Below, one piece after another: positions 34,173 to 46,640 of a stretch of 64,000 bases of DNA. The stretch covers positions 66,558,044-66,622,043 of the forward strand of contig OX393551.1 of NCBI GenBank assembly GCA_947650365.1, written 5' to 3'. Under the pieces are notes generated by a model. It had not been told where the DNA came from, made no database searches, and was given only the letters and a program-made list of their open reading frames with translations. The first letter of the stretch is position 1. Each line of letters starts with the position of its first letter. This DNA comes from Chamaelirium japonicum (lineage: Eukaryota > Streptophyta > Magnoliopsida > Liliales > Melanthiaceae). The position numbers were made by a program, and so were the translations under genes.

Positions 34173-34588
34173 GGGCTTTTTTTCAAAATATTAAAAAAAA
34201 AAATATTTAGCTAAATAGCTTTTGATCAAAAGTATTTGCCATTCTAGCGCTCTACCCGCCACGTGGCAAGTCAGTGCCATAAAGCATGCCGGAATTTTTT
34301 TTTTTTTTCTGAACCAAGGTAAAGTCGGTGTCCGGGTTACCGGGTTTACCCGAAGTCCAACAAGAAAACGGCTAAGTGTGAGAACATTCTATAAGGGGGC
34401 TCCGGTTAAACCCGGTATCCAAAATACCGAGTTTAAACTCGCTAATTAACCAGGATACCGACTTTATGGCGCGCTTTACGACGCTGACTTGCCACATGGC
34501 GATTAGAGCGCTAGAATGGCAAATACTTTTGGTCAACAGCTATTTAACTAAATATTTTATTTTTTAATAATATTTTGAAAAGAAGCCC
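34173..34588. mobile_element. Mutator-like non-autonomous element
   Basis: This 416-bp element has long inverted ends starting GGGCTTTTTTTCAAAATATT and, inverted on the right, GGGCTTCTTTTCAAAATATT. They continue through CAAAAGTATTTGCCATTCTA and its inverse. Flanking 9-mers TTGCTTCAT (34164-34172) and CTGCTTCAT (34589-34597) match at 8 of 9 positions, the size typical of Mutator-like elements. A related element is at 39084-39539. Confidence 0.85.
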
Positions 34589-34597
34589 CTGCTTCAT

Positions 34598-35582
34598 ACA
34601 TCATATTCAACCGAAGAATTCGAAATATAATCATTTACCACAAGTCACGGGGAGTAAACATAGGCCCTACTTTTTCCATGGGTCAAGGGGTTCAAACCTA
34701 GCCTCCTACTCTTCTCAAAACCGCCATTGCCAGTCCCAGGCCCGGATGAGAAAGGTTGCGGTTTGATGTTATTAAGGTTGAAATCCGATCGTGGAAAACC
34801 AACCCAAACTATGAAATGAATCATAATTCGATAATTGTTACGGCTATGGTTAATCATTTAAACCCTCAATGCTAAAAGTGTATAGCAACAAGGATTACAT
34901 AAATCCCTCAATGCTAGAAATTAACTAGATCAAAATTTATCAACTCAACAAGGGGGGGGAAAAAATCACAAAATAGAAAAAACTAAGAGCACATAGAACT
35001 AATTGAAAACTCGAAACTTTGACCATTAAATCAAACTTCAGACGAAAAAATTAAAATTTTGGGTGTCCAAAAGAGAACTCACCGATGTTAGGGGACTGCG
35101 AGCTGATCTCCCCGACCTCACAAGACTCGAGGATCAAGAGTCGGTTGCCACATAGCCCACAAGGGACATCGGAGACGTCTAGGGTTTTTCTAGGGTTTTA
35201 GAAGTCGAGGATCAAAAGGGGGGAGAGAGAGAAAAAAAAAATGAACTAAAAACCAGGAGAAATGGGGGGGAGGGAGATCGGATTGGAGGCGCGGCATCCG
35301 TTGGCGGGTATAACTATGGAGGCTTCTTGTTTGGCTTAGCAACGTGCCGTGGCTGCCACGTAGCCTAGTATGGATCCACACGTGGCGCGCAGGGTGGAAC
35401 GGCCTCCGCGCGCCGCGAGCGGCATGGGGTGGGCCCAGGGACTGACAGGTGGATTGGGCAGCTGGGCTGCATGGGGAAAATGCTATTTGAACGTCGAAGA
35501 GGACATACTCGTGGACATACTGCAGAGGTGTGGGTTCGACTCCTCTCCTGACGATTTGGGGAGCCACAATCTATAGCCATGG
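34598..35582. other. Intergenic DNA, nothing recognised
   Basis: AT-rich to 35100, then mixed. About 35497-35555 (CTATTTGAACGTCG, GGACATACTCGTGGACATAC) resembles the reverse complement of 37715-37775, so a small unclassified repeat may be present in both places. Confidence 0.45.
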
Positions 35583-35590
35583 GATGAATT

Positions 35591-36148
35591 TGGGAGGGAC
35601 TTGGGTGGGTCGGACCCGAACCCGATCCGCCCAACCCGAACAATGAACAAATATGGGTAAAGCTAGTTAAAAACTTAAACGGATTTGGATAAAAAAAGAT
35701 CAACTCGATTTTAATTTGGACAAATTTGGGTACCGATCTGCTCAACCCGAGGAACCCGAGAAAGTGACACTAAGGTTGAATGCTTTGATAGCTTTTTATA
35801 TGAAAATCAAAGACTATCGGTTTGATGTTGAATGCTAAGAATTCATTTGAAATATGTAAGGATATGGGTTGGATTTTATGTTTTTGTTATGCAATTCAAA
35901 GATTTTTTTTATCCAATTCAAAAATCTGTTAGGTATTTTTTCCATCTATTTATGTGCACAAGCATTTCTAATTGGGCAACCCGCCCAACCCATCCATTAT
36001 TTTGCAAATTGGGCAACCCGAGCAACTAGAATGTGTAAGCACGGGTTGGGCTTCCACGGATTCCACGGGCAAAACGGGTTAATGTTTGTGCAAATCGGAT
36101 TGGGCATGGGCAGACCAACCCACCCAACTCGCCCAAGTCCCACCCCTA
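35591..36148. mobile_element. hAT-like non-autonomous element, left member of a tandem pair
   Basis: 558 bp. Left end TGGGAGGGACTTGGGTGGG; right end, inverted, TAGGGGTGGGACTTGGGCG. Flanked by GATGAATT (35583-35590) and GATGAATC (36149-36156), 7 of 8 identical. The right duplication is also the left duplication of the next element. Confidence 0.82.
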
Positions 36149-36156
36149 GATGAATC

Positions 36157-36718
36157 TAGGGGTGTGCAAGATCCAAACCAAACCGATCAAACGAAACCAA
36201 ACCAACCCATTTTGATCGATTTCAATACACTCAATGCATCGGACCGGATTGGGTTTTTAAAAAACCGACATGATTGGATCGATGGAGGGATTTGTAAATT
36301 CAAAACCGACCTAAACCGAACTAACCCAACATGGTTGGATCGATAGAGGGATTTGTAAATTCAAAACCGACCTAAACCGAGCCGAACCGACATATGTATA
36401 TACATATAATATTTTATTAAATATACCATATGTCCTCATATGCCCTTTCTACCAACAACCTTTGCAATACTATAGGATGACTCAAAATCAGTTAAAAATT
36501 ATATTTATACTTAATGATTTGATAACAATTATTATTTTTAAGTTTGAACTAGGTTCTAATGGAAGGGAGCCCAATAAGAACATGGTTTAAAGCCTAAACC
36601 AACCATCCAATCCAATCCAAACCGATAGTTTGGTTTGAAAATCCTCAAAACCAACCAAGGTTAGATCGGTTTTGGGTTTTGCCTAAATATGTCTGTTTTG
36701 AACCGATGCACACCCCTA
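36157..36718. mobile_element. hAT-like non-autonomous element 'TAGGGGTGTGCA', copy 1
   Basis: 562 bp. Perfect inverted ends TAGGGGTGTGCA. Flanked by GATGAATC (36149-36156) and GATGAACC (36719-36726). Subterminal AACCGAACC/GGTTTGG words occur in both orientations. The same family is at 38063-38654. Confidence 0.88.
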
Positions 36719-36726
36719 GATGAACC

Positions 36727-37195
36727 CAAGGGGGATGCCACCATCCCCAGCCGCCGCCCATCACCTGCCAGTGTCGTCAGCTACTGTCGCCGACCACTGT
36801 CGGCAACCACCCCTGCCGAATATACCAATCGCCCATCGCTACCCCGCCAGCCAGCACCTGTCGCCTACCTCCCGATGGCGGGCGGCAACATGTGATGGCC
36901 GACAGCAATCGACGGAGGGAGACAACGATGGATAGTGGGTGACGACCAAGGGTGGTGGCATCCCTCCTTGGGTTCATCATATGGCCATAAATCGTGGTGT
37001 TGATTTTTATTCCCCAAATCACCACCAATCGATAGGGTAGAATCATTAATTGAGAGAAGTCGAACCCGGGGTAGAGGTCATCAGTTAGTGCTCGGTGCAT
37101 TGGCCGGCCGACGCCTAGGGGGAAATTTTCAGCACATCCTCCATATTATACAACCATGGGGTCCACTGCCCATGCTCTGAGTACCGGGGGCCACT
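36727..37195. other. Intergenic DNA, nothing recognised
   Basis: GC-moderate sequence with CCGCCGCCC and CCACCACC-like words. Short frames on both strands with no known motif. Confidence 0.45.
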
Positions 37196-37203
37196 ACCGC
37201 ATG

Positions 37204-37601
37204 TAGGGGTGGCAATGGGTCATGCCGGGTTCGTGTCCTGTCTAGTTTAGTGTCGTGTCCAAAACCCCTAGACCCGGACCAGACCCATTTAACTAATCGT
37301 GTCTAGATCCTAAACCTGTACCCAACCCGCTAATAAACGAGTAGACCCAATATGACCCGGTAAGACCCGTTTACCACCCGGATCTATTCAGTTGACCCGA
37401 TCTGACCCAATCCGACTCGACCCGACCTGACCTGCTGGTATTATATATTATAGTATCGGATTGCGGGTAGACCCCACCCGACCCATTGAATACTAAACGG
37501 GTCTGCACGGGTCTATCGTGTCGACCCGTTTACTACCCGAACCCGTTTAGCCCTGACCCAGACCCGCTAACTTCGCGTCGGGTCCGAAATTGCCAGCCCT
37601 A
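37204..37601. mobile_element. hAT-like non-autonomous element 'TAGGGGTGGCAAT'
   Basis: 398 bp. Ends TAGGGGTGGCAATGGG and, inverted, TAGGGCTGGCAATTTC. Perfect 8-bp duplication ACCGCATG (37196-37203 and 37602-37609). The interior is a run of GACCCG/CGGGTC words in both orientations. Confidence 0.92.
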
Positions 37602-37609
37602 ACCGCATG

Positions 37610-38054
37610 TGCTGTACCCGCTACCCCATGTCTCTAGAATCACTGTGGGATCTGCGGTTGTATGGTACGCAGGATGTACTGAAAACTTTTCCCCTTCCCG
37701 AGTCCCGACGCCACCCACCTCCTCAGTATGTCCGCGAGTCTGTCCCCATATATGTTCAAATAACGGTGCTCGGCCCCACGGGTCGCATGTGCGGCCCATG
37801 ACCAGATTGGAACCCGACAACGTGCCAGTCAGTATGGGGGTGACAAACTCGGCTCAGATTTCCAGGTGCTTCTTGTCAGTGTCATTTCCAAAATATTTGG
37901 GTGAGGTCGCTGATCTGGATTTCTGTCCCTCCTGCTCTGTCCTGCCCTTTTGTTTAATCCAACGATGGGGATGGTTTGGCCTTTGTGCTTCTTGTCCTTT
38001 TATACAATTTTAGGATATTACAAGGTTTTAAAACTGATGAAATGATTTTGAGAG
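37610..38054. other. Intergenic DNA, nothing recognised
   Basis: Mixed composition. 37715-37775 may be an inverted relative of about 35497-35555. No gene recognised. Confidence 0.45.
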
Positions 38055-38062
38055 TTTTTTGG

Positions 38063-38654
38063 TAGGGGTGTGCAGGATCCAGACCAAACCGACCGAACCA
38101 AACCAAACCGACCGAATTTGATCGGTTTCGACACACTCAACGGATCGGATTGGATCAGGATTTCTCGAAACCGATATGATTGGATCGGTTATCGGATTTA
38201 TCAATTAAAAACCGACCTAAACCGAACCGAACCGAACCGGACTCCGGTTTATAATTTACTAATTTAGTGGTAACTGCTGTGAACTTTTGTTTAATTGTTA
38301 AAAGTGTACTTTGTAGTTTTTAATATTTAATGGATATGAATATTGTGGACATAATGATATTGTTGTTGATAACTTGGTATTTTGGTAAGTAATGTAGTAT
38401 CATTTTATAATTTTTGAAATAATCATTTTAAAGTTGAAACTATGTCCAAATAAAAAAAAAAAACTAGTAAGCATATGGGCCAAAGCCCAAACCGACCATC
38501 CAATCCAATCCAAACCGACTTTAATTGGATTGGATTGGATTGGATTCCAGTCTCAATCGGTTTGGATCGGATTGCAAATTCTCAAAACCGACCTAGGTTG
38601 GATCGGTTTGGGTTTTGCCTAAATAGGTCGGTTTCGAACCGATGCACACCCCTA
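38063..38654. mobile_element. hAT-like non-autonomous element 'TAGGGGTGTGCA', copy 2
   Basis: 592 bp. Perfect inverted ends TAGGGGTGTGCA and perfect 8-bp duplication TTTTTTGG (38055-38062 and 38655-38662). The layout of ACCGAACC-rich ends and AT-rich middle matches copy 1. Confidence 0.94.
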
Positions 38655-38662
38655 TTTTTTGG

Positions 38663-39083
38663 GACCCTTATCTGTACTGCAATCATACCACTGCTCCCCT
38701 GCAATACAAGATTTTCTTCGACCCGATTGATTTGTTGCACTCGCTCTCACCACCCAATCGTGACACGCCACGTCATTCATTAAAAAGGGTGTTATGGGCT
38801 GAGACAAACCCGACGATAGCAGGTGTAGTTCCCGTCGTACCCTTTTTGATAGATGACGTGGCATATCATGATTGGGCCGTAAGCAAGTATTTCAAATCAT
38901 TCAGTAAGAAAACTGCTATCTCGATAAGCATCCCCAACACATGCCTTCATTTTGAAGGCCGACAAACCTAATCATAAAGAAATATTTCCTTTTGAAGAGA
39001 ACACCATCTCCAAAAGGTGCCACTTCAAAACTTGCCATGTAGTTCAAACTTTGTTCATAAAATATCCAAACCCTTTCGTTTTA
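38663..39083. other. Intergenic DNA, nothing recognised
   Basis: Mixed sequence with an inverted pair of CACGCCACGTCATTCAT-like and ATGACGTGGCATATCATG words (about 38760-38870), perhaps a small decayed inverted-repeat element. No coding motif. Confidence 0.4.
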
Positions 39084-39539
39084 GGGATTTTTTTAAAAAA
39101 TAATATTAAGAAGTAAATATTTAAAACAATAACGTGTGACCAAAACTATTTATCAGAGTAGCGCTCTAAGTGCCCCGTCGACAGATCGCACAAGAAACAG
39201 AGTGCCACGTGGGACTTGTGCATCAGCGATAAACCCGACATCTGTGATATCGAGTTTAAAACCAGCATGCAGAAGATCGGGTTTACACAGCCCTTGGCAC
39301 AAATTAGTCCAGAGTCACTTTGTTGAAGGTGGGTTTCTACTAAACCCAGTCTTCTTCATGCCGGTTTTAAACTCGGCATAGATGTCGGGTTTGTCGCTGA
39401 TGCATAAGTTTAACGTGGCACTCAGTTTCCAGTGCAATCAGCCGACGGTGCAGTCAGAGCGCTACTCTGATAAATAGCTTTGGTCAAACACTATTGTTTT
39501 AAATAATTGTTTTTTTAATGTTATTTTTAAAAAAATCCC
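39084..39539. mobile_element. Mutator-like non-autonomous element, second of its type
   Basis: 456 bp. Ends GGGATTTTTTTAAAAAATAA and, inverted, GGGATTTTTTTAAAAATAAC. Inner inverted words AGAGTAGCGCTCT / AGAGCGCTACTCTGATAAAT and AAACTCGG parallel the element at 34173-34588. The flanking 9-mers TTCGTTTTA and TTTTCTTTA agree at only 6 of 9 positions, so the target duplication is uncertain. Confidence 0.72.
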
Positions 39540-39867
39540 TTTTCTTTACCATATTAACAATGTTATGAAGAAGCCCATTCCGCCTTCATATTTGAAGGCT
39601 CGAAATCTCTTGAAGGTGGGATTTGAAGACTGACTGGAGCGCTTTCCCACCTTCAAAATTAGGATTTGAAAGCCGATTGGAGGTGCTCTAATAGCCTGTT
39701 TGTATTCGGTCAACAGATTAATATGTAAAGTAAATTGGAAGAAAGTTTTACTTACATGTTGGTTGAATCCAAAAAGATCTACTAAAGTGAATAGGCAGGA
39801 TTTACTTCTGATTTATTTGGTGCTTGGCATCAATCCGGAATCGCCCGTTTCAATGTCTGTTCTGGCA
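39540..39867. other. Intergenic DNA, nothing recognised
   Basis: Ordinary sequence between the Mutator-like element and the long-LTR copia element. 39868-39872 (TAATG) is the left target duplication of the latter. Confidence 0.5.
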
Positions 39868-39872
39868 TAATG

Positions 39873-42129
39873 TGTTAGAATTGGTGAGGTCTACAGCTCG
39901 TAAAAACCTATAGTTTAGCTATGTATGGTTGATAGTATATGATTACATATTGGTACGTACCTTAGTACGTGTTCTGATTACAGAACAGAGAGCCATGCCT
40001 ACATGGTAATCCACTTGAGTGGGAGACTCAAAGGACTGGTCCCATGTAACCTAAATAAGTTCGCAGCTCTGATTAGAGTTGGTCGCCCTATCAGGATAAG
40101 CTGTTGGGATGACAGAGCATGGGTGTCTCCACCATGGTCATTACTAAGCACAGTGTCTGTGGCCGAACGGAACCAACACGGTGCACAGATCGGTGAGCAG
40201 ACACCAGTGCACTAAACCGTGTTTCTGCTTAGGGTAAAACGGTCATAAACCCTAAGGAACCATGTCTAGTGGACTAACCAGTTGTGTGATGCTTTGGTGC
40301 ATCAATGTGTGATGATCCGGATGCAGTGATCCAAAACCACGGTGTACTGGGTTACCCGGCTGGCGTTGCATCAGCGTGTCACTCCTGCAGGCTATCCACA
40401 TCCCTAACGGGAGGTGCGTTCCTTGGCCTGACATATGTCGTATTAAACCCTAGTCAGGTGGTCATCAGTTGGACTGGTGACGGATCCGGTTACTCGGAAG
40501 AGTAATCGGAGGTACGATGTACGTGGTCAACCTGGAAGGAACCGAGTTTACCATACTAAGCGGAGAGCAGGGGTATGAGGGAGAACAGAGTAAGTCCGGG
40601 GGAATTGGAGTGCAGCCTGCGTCACACTCTGGGTGGCCACGCAGGTTAACTCGGACTCAGAGGATCGATGGTACACTCGGGTAGTGTATCGATCGAGTCT
40701 AAGTTGGAAGCCATGAACCCTGGTCACTGAAGGTTCCACCTTATCGACATTATATATGGTTCTTATATCATCTCCTCGAAACACAGAACGTAGTTAGAGG
40801 AAGCGAGAAGTCCAAGCATACACTCCGTGATTGCTTTGCACTAGTGCACGGTAGATGCGTAGCTATGTGTGTGCACTAAGGGAAAACCCTAGGTTAGTGC
40901 AGAGACGCATGTAGTAATTCCTTACCATAAGTGGACTTTGTCACATGGGTGCGATGCACCGGGACATATTGCGAGTTGACTAGTTGACTTCACTAGGGGC
41001 ACCCTAAAGGAACCTCAGAGAATAGTGAAATCACTGGTGCACTTCACTTATGTATGCCTTGCAAAGTCTCGTACACGAGAAACGGCCAACTAGTGATATA
41101 AGGGCGTTTTGGTCATACCAAGCGTCACTATATACTAAGAGGGCTGGCCCTAAGTGTTGACAGACTGGTCAAGGCCGGCCCCATTGGTTTCAGGAGGTTG
41201 TTGCCTCCGAGGAAAGGGCCGGTCATGAGACACAGAAAATGGCCTAGTTTTGACCGTTTTCAAAACCAAGAAAAATATAGAGATAAAGAAGAGATATATA
41301 GGGAGAAGGTTTGAATCAGTCAACCCTATCCATCCTAACCATATCCATAAGGATAAGGCCGGCCCTATATAAGGGAATAGGAGAGAGGGGGGTGGAATTA
41401 GATAGCCATACAAGCCCTAGGGCCGGCCATGGCATGGGTAAACCCTAGTCGCCCCCCTCTTCTCTCTTCTATTCTCCTCTCTCATCTCTCTCTCCCTCGC
41501 TTGCGCCATTAGATGGTGACTCCTCTTCCTCACGTGGTGTTTCGTAGAAGGAGAAGGCTCGTCGGATGGAGGCACTCAGAGATCCATCGACGATGTGCCG
41601 TGCATCGTGTGAGATCAGGTGAACTAGATGGCATGCATCTCCCGCAACCTTTTGCTGTCCATAATCTGTACAGAAAATCAATGTTGTTTTTACATTTCCG
41701 GGAGCTACAAAAGTCCAAACGAGGTGAAACTTGTTTCAAAAGTTGCGTCTCGAAGTTGGCTACCTGCAGTCTAAATTCCAGCCTAATCGGAGTTCGAAGC
41801 AGAAAGTTATGGCCATCGCACCAAAGCTATATCGAGCAAATCCGAGCCCGTCTCCATCGACAAAGAAGAAACTTGTCGCGGTGAAAGAATCTGCACGCAT
41901 GTATGATCTCTATCATGTAGATCTAGCATAGATAGAACATGCATACATGCTAGATTGTTCTTTCGCGTTAGATCGTCGTTAGGGGTTCGCGTAGTTGCCA
42001 TGCTAGATTCATACACGCATATGTAGATCGTTTCGATGAAAATTTTGATATATAACGCACACCGCTCACGGTCTTCGGACCTTCCCTTTGCTTCCGCTGC
42101 GGGCCTCTACCATGGATTTACATCCAACA
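39873..42129 (+). repeat. Left LTR of the long-LTR copia (2257 bp)
   Basis: The first 60 bases differ from the right LTR at two positions, and similarity continues along the whole length. It lacks a 76-bp block present in the right LTR at 48024-48099. A TATA box TATATAAGG lies at 41366-41374. Confidence 0.95.
41366..41374 (+). promoter_or_regulatory. TATA box in the left LTR
   Basis: TATATAAGG within a GGCCGGCC-rich setting. It is conserved in the right LTR at 48919-48927 and supports plus-strand transcription. Confidence 0.65.
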
Positions 42130-42131
42130 AT

Positions 42132-42143
42132 TGGTATCAGAGC
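42132..42143 (+). other. Primer-binding site, initiator-Met tRNA type
   Basis: TGGTATCAGAGC two bases inside the left LTR. Confidence 0.93.
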
Positions 42144-44159
42144 ACGCTAGTGGTGTGCGTTTCATATTTTTCATGAAATCGTCATGTGCGCGCATGAATA
42201 GTATGTGCTGCCATCAGGGTTCTACGAGTAGATCATGCATAGTATATATTGTATGTTCTATAAATGTTCTTGCAGGGCACCGCTTCTAAAATTAATCTGG
42301 ATATGTGATTGTTTATACCCCGTGTTAGCGAATATTGTCTGGATGTTTTTTTTTCTGTGTCTGGATAGGTTTTAGAGCCATAGTCGGGCAAGTGGTGGAG
42401 GTTGACCACCCTTGATTCCTATGCTTTTTGCTAGGTTTGTTTTCTTTTTCGTTCTAGGAAATTGTGTACGAGCGAGTACTTGCTCGAAGCGTACTAGAGT
42501 TTTTTCGGTTACAGATTGAAGAGGATGACTTGCCGTGAAGATCCACCACCGGGAGGACGAGCGGAACCTTGGAGGATGATGGCGATCCGGCGAAGCATAC
42601 ACGATGACGGCAAAGGGCATAAAGCGTCAGGAGATCGTATACAGAGGCTTGCATCGGATCGAGGAGCCTTGCGAAGGAGACAGAGAGTCTATGCTGTGAT
42701 TCAGTTGTGTGGTTGTTTCTTTCTACTGTTCTTTATATTTCTGTAGAGATCGAACCCCGATGCGATAATTTGTTTATCTGTATTAGAGGGATGCCCTTCC
42801 CCTCGGGTCCTAGCGACCTTACTAGGATAGGATTCTACCAGTGACGTCTATTATTTAATTGACCCTTAATGATAGCATGAATTCCTCATATTTGGTTATG
42901 CCACCATTAGGTCAACACCCGATTAGTTGGGTGTGTCTATTTGGCCAGCATCGAAACCTAGAATGAGTTGGAATTCTACTATGACATCATTCGTCAAATT
43001 TATAAGCGAGGCGCCATGATAGTGGAAGACCTTTCCTATCAGTCTAACCTTAGGCTAGGCTCCAGAGCATTAGCGTGATAACTAGGTTTGCAAAACATCG
43101 ATGTTCTTGGGATATGTAATGTGACCCTTGAGTGGAGAAATCCACTCGATGTAGGGACTATGATATTCCGAGATCGATTAATGCTTCGTGAAAGGCTTGA
43201 AACGCTAGTGGGAGCACGGTATAACCAGGGTCTAGTGTACGTATAGGTTGTCGTGACCTTAGTGTATACTCATACTTGCATAAAAGAACCCTCAATTTTA
43301 TTAAGGGATGTGAGAGAGGACTTTTAGAGATCCTCTGGCCTCCACAACCAACTGCTTTGTGTCTGGGTGGAAGGGCGTAGCTCGACATCCCCTAGGGTGA
43401 GGGTTATGTTTTTTCCATGCCAGATGACTTAGCAGTCTCCTTTGGGATATGGTGGTTACGGGGATGATGAGAGAAGGGCTTTTTATCCCACCCTAGTGGG
43501 GGCCGCATGAACTCTCGTGTCATAACTATCTAAGCTTGTGGGTAAGCATCCAAAGAGGACGTGAGGCATCCGTTGCTTGCACAATGGGGATCACGTGGCA
43601 CTGGCCAAAAGATAACTATGGTCCATCAAAGCCCTTAATTGGCAGATTTGGACTGGGTCAAGGAAAGGCCCGTGTAAGCGGATTGACGCTGCATGATGCC
43701 CCCTAGGGCAGGTGCAGTCGATTCCGAGATCTTACATACATGGTTAATTAATCCATAGATGTGTCTTCGCTGTGAGGGTAGCGTTGGCATTTGGATATAA
43801 TTAGCTTATTTTTAAAATCTATAAAATAAGTTATTTTGCATTCTTTCATTCAACCATATAGTTCCCTTATCCGTTATCCCATAAGAGAACCAGTTATCGG
43901 GTCTCTAACTACGTAGAGCGGAAGCGCTATCTTTAGCTTATGCTTAGGGTAGTAAGCGTACATTGGCATGCAATCTAAATATCCTTGTACTAGACCTAAC
44001 GGGTCCAAATATCACTAGGGCACTAACTAGAGCATATAACGACTAGCGAGAATCTAAGGAGATGTGCAAGTTCTGTGTTATAGTAGACTTGCGGACAAAT
44101 TCTTAGAAGCAAGTCAGAGATATGCCAGGTTTTCTCAAGTAAAGTTTTACCTGAATTAG
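42144..44159 (+). other. Leader and decayed 5' interior of the long-LTR copia
   Basis: No conserved coding motif is visible between the primer-binding site and the gag fragment. Short frames only. A gag N-terminus may be present but too decayed to recognise. Confidence 0.5.
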
Positions 44160-44435
44160 ATGTTTGGAGGGCGAAGTCAGTCGACTCATCGCCTTGCCAC
44201 CAAGATATTTGTCGGTACCGAGATGTCTGAGGATATGCTTGTTCGGGAACATATACTTGAGTTCCAGATCGAACTAGATTCCAAAGACATAGTACCAGAT
44301 GACGAGGTGGTGGAAGACGTCTGTCTTGCATCCTTGTTTGGAACCTTCGAAGGCATTGTCAGAGACTTTAGCTTTAACGAGCTAGATATGACAAATGTAG
44401 AACTTCTAAGAAGATTTCCAAGAGACAAAGGATAA
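44160..44435 (+). pseudogene. Copia gag fragment (UBN2-like)
   Basis: A 91-codon frame containing TEMSEDMLVREHILEFQIEL, then LASLFGTFEGIVRDF and NELDMTNVELLRRF. This is the layout of the plant copia gag domain (VREHV...L, LPDSF..F, ...EL). It is truncated at both ends by stops. The match rests on the spacing of these blocks, so confidence is moderate. Confidence 0.6.
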
Positions 44436-45349
44436 GATCAAGATTAAAGGCAATGCCTTTAGTGCTTAACCTAGGTCTTCTTTAGAAGAACCTAAAGGAA
44501 TAACTTATCAGAGATTGAGAACTGTTCTAGTGCAGAAACTGGTGTGGACTCCTAAGTCTAGTGACCCCAAGGACGGAAGTGTTTCCGTTATGGCAAGAAT
44601 AGGGGGTATTTGAAGATTGAGTATAATCTCATAGTGTTAGGGGTAAAGTCGCTATCTATTAGCAGTTCTTCTGCTTCTTGGAATGTGAACTTCAGGTCTA
44701 CAGAGATTCAAGGAAAGCAAAAGGCTGCTTTATGGTGAAGTGATTCTAACATAAGTACTGATGCTATAAGCCGCTGCGGATACTGTCAGATATGTTATCT
44801 TAGTCTTTCCATAATAAGGATTTTGATCTTTAGAGATTTCTTCTGTTTCCTCCTCAGTAAATAAAGTTTTTAGTTTTAGACAGCACCGTAGGTGTGTATC
44901 TTAAACTGAATAGATAGCTTCATTACTAGAGGAATAGATCAGAATAATCTATTTGTATTTAATCTTTATTCGGTAATAGAGTTCATGACAGCTGCAATGT
45001 CTAATTGAAATTCATCTAAATCCTTCGGAGAAGCTATCCAATTTGTGACCCATCTGATTTAGATATTCTGCCTCAGATAAATTCAGAGGTAAAAGAAGGC
45101 CGAGTTTCTATTCACAGATTCATCGGAGATCCTTCTAACCTATGAGTATTATCTGGAAGGCAGAATAACTAAAAGAGCCGCTAAGGTATTGGTGTTAGTT
45201 ATTTTTGATGTCTATGGTTTCAAGAGCGTCCAGATAATAGGAGTCTCTTCGATTTAATCGAAGGAACGAGAACCTATCGGATGGGTTCCATAGGATCCTG
45301 AGGGAGTAGGGGATTATCTCCCAGTTAAATGCCCCAAGGATGACACGTC

Positions 45350-45470
45350 ATAATGAAGTCTCCGAGAGAAGGAATTGGACTCTGTTTGACATGGTCCGTA
45401 GTATAATGAATATCACCAAGTGTATTACCCACCTTTGGTGGGGTTGTACATTAAAACAGTAGCTTATATC
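45350..45470 (+). pseudogene. Copia integrase fragment
   Basis: In one frame, SERRNWTLFDMVRSIMN (about 45360-45410) matches the integrase C-terminal half (ERRNRTLLDMVRSM in relatives), which includes the catalytic Glu. Stops surround it. Confidence 0.7.
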
Positions 45471-46415
45471 TAAAACTATCTCTCATCTAGATCAGTGCCT
45501 CAGACCTATAGAGAGCTATGGTCTAAGTGAAAGCTGACACTATAGTGTCTCGAGATATAAGGTTGTCCTGCACTTGTGCAAAAGGACAAGAGGGATGAGA
45601 TGGAGATATAGTTCCAGGTATATCTATTTGTAGGTTATCCTTAGGAGGCATAAGGTGGACTATTCTATAATCTTGAGGTTTGGAAGGTAATTGTTTCTAT
45701 GAATACCATCTACCTAGACCAGGATTATATTATAGACCATAAGTTTACCGGTAAGGTAGTTCTGGGTGAACTACTGGGTACTGGTAGAGAGTGCGCATCT
45801 GAAAACGTAGTGGGAGTAGATGATACAAGAAACTAGTATACCAGACACTGTAGAAATGATTCACTTTTGTACCACCACCACCTCGTCGTTGTGGGACCAT
45901 CAGAGCTCCTGAAAGATACTATGGAGAAACTTCGATAGTTAATCCAGAGTTTCAGGAGGATGATCCCTAGAGCTACGAAGAAGTAGTGAGAGCTTCCGAC
46001 AGCTCTGACTGACAAAAGACCATGGAGGCTAATTTGCATCAATGTCCCTAGGAACAGTCTTGACACTTATAGCACTATCACCCTTCGGGGTGTAGGAGGT
46101 ATATAAGAAGAGCACCCAGTTAAGACTTAAGTAGCTAGATTAGTTACCAAAGGAGAAGGGATTGACTATGTTAAAACCATCTCACTAGTAGCTATGCCTA
46201 AGTCTATAACGGATCCTCTTAATCCATCGCAGCCCATTATAGTTGGAAGATCTGGTTGATGGATGTCAAGACAGTTATTCCCTAATGGGAATTTGGAAAG
46301 GACATATGGATGATGTAGTCCCAGAGTTTGTGTCAGTAGGTCAGGAAGCAATGGAATGCAAGTTGCAAAGGTCCATTTATGGACTGATGCAAGCATCTAG
46401 GTTGTAATATCTATT

Positions 46416-46640
46416 ATGATCAAGAAAATCCGCTCACACAGATTTGATCAGAATGATGATAAACCAAGTGGGTACAAGAAAAGTGAAATAGCTACAAGGG
46501 TGTACTTAGTACTTTACGTTAATGATATTCTACTGATTGAAAATAACGTAGGAATATTGTTTACGGTAAAGGTTTGTAGTCATCACAATTCGATAAGAAA
46601 GACCCTAGTGAGGCGAGTTATGCTCTGGGAATCAAGGTAA
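46416..46640 (+). pseudogene. Copia reverse transcriptase fragment
   Basis: LVLYVNDILLIENNVGILFT corresponds to the RT catalytic box (LVLYVDDILLIGND in relatives). The first catalytic Asp is Asn here (YVND at 46515-46526). The following block can be followed in other frames with breaks. Inactive. Confidence 0.8.
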
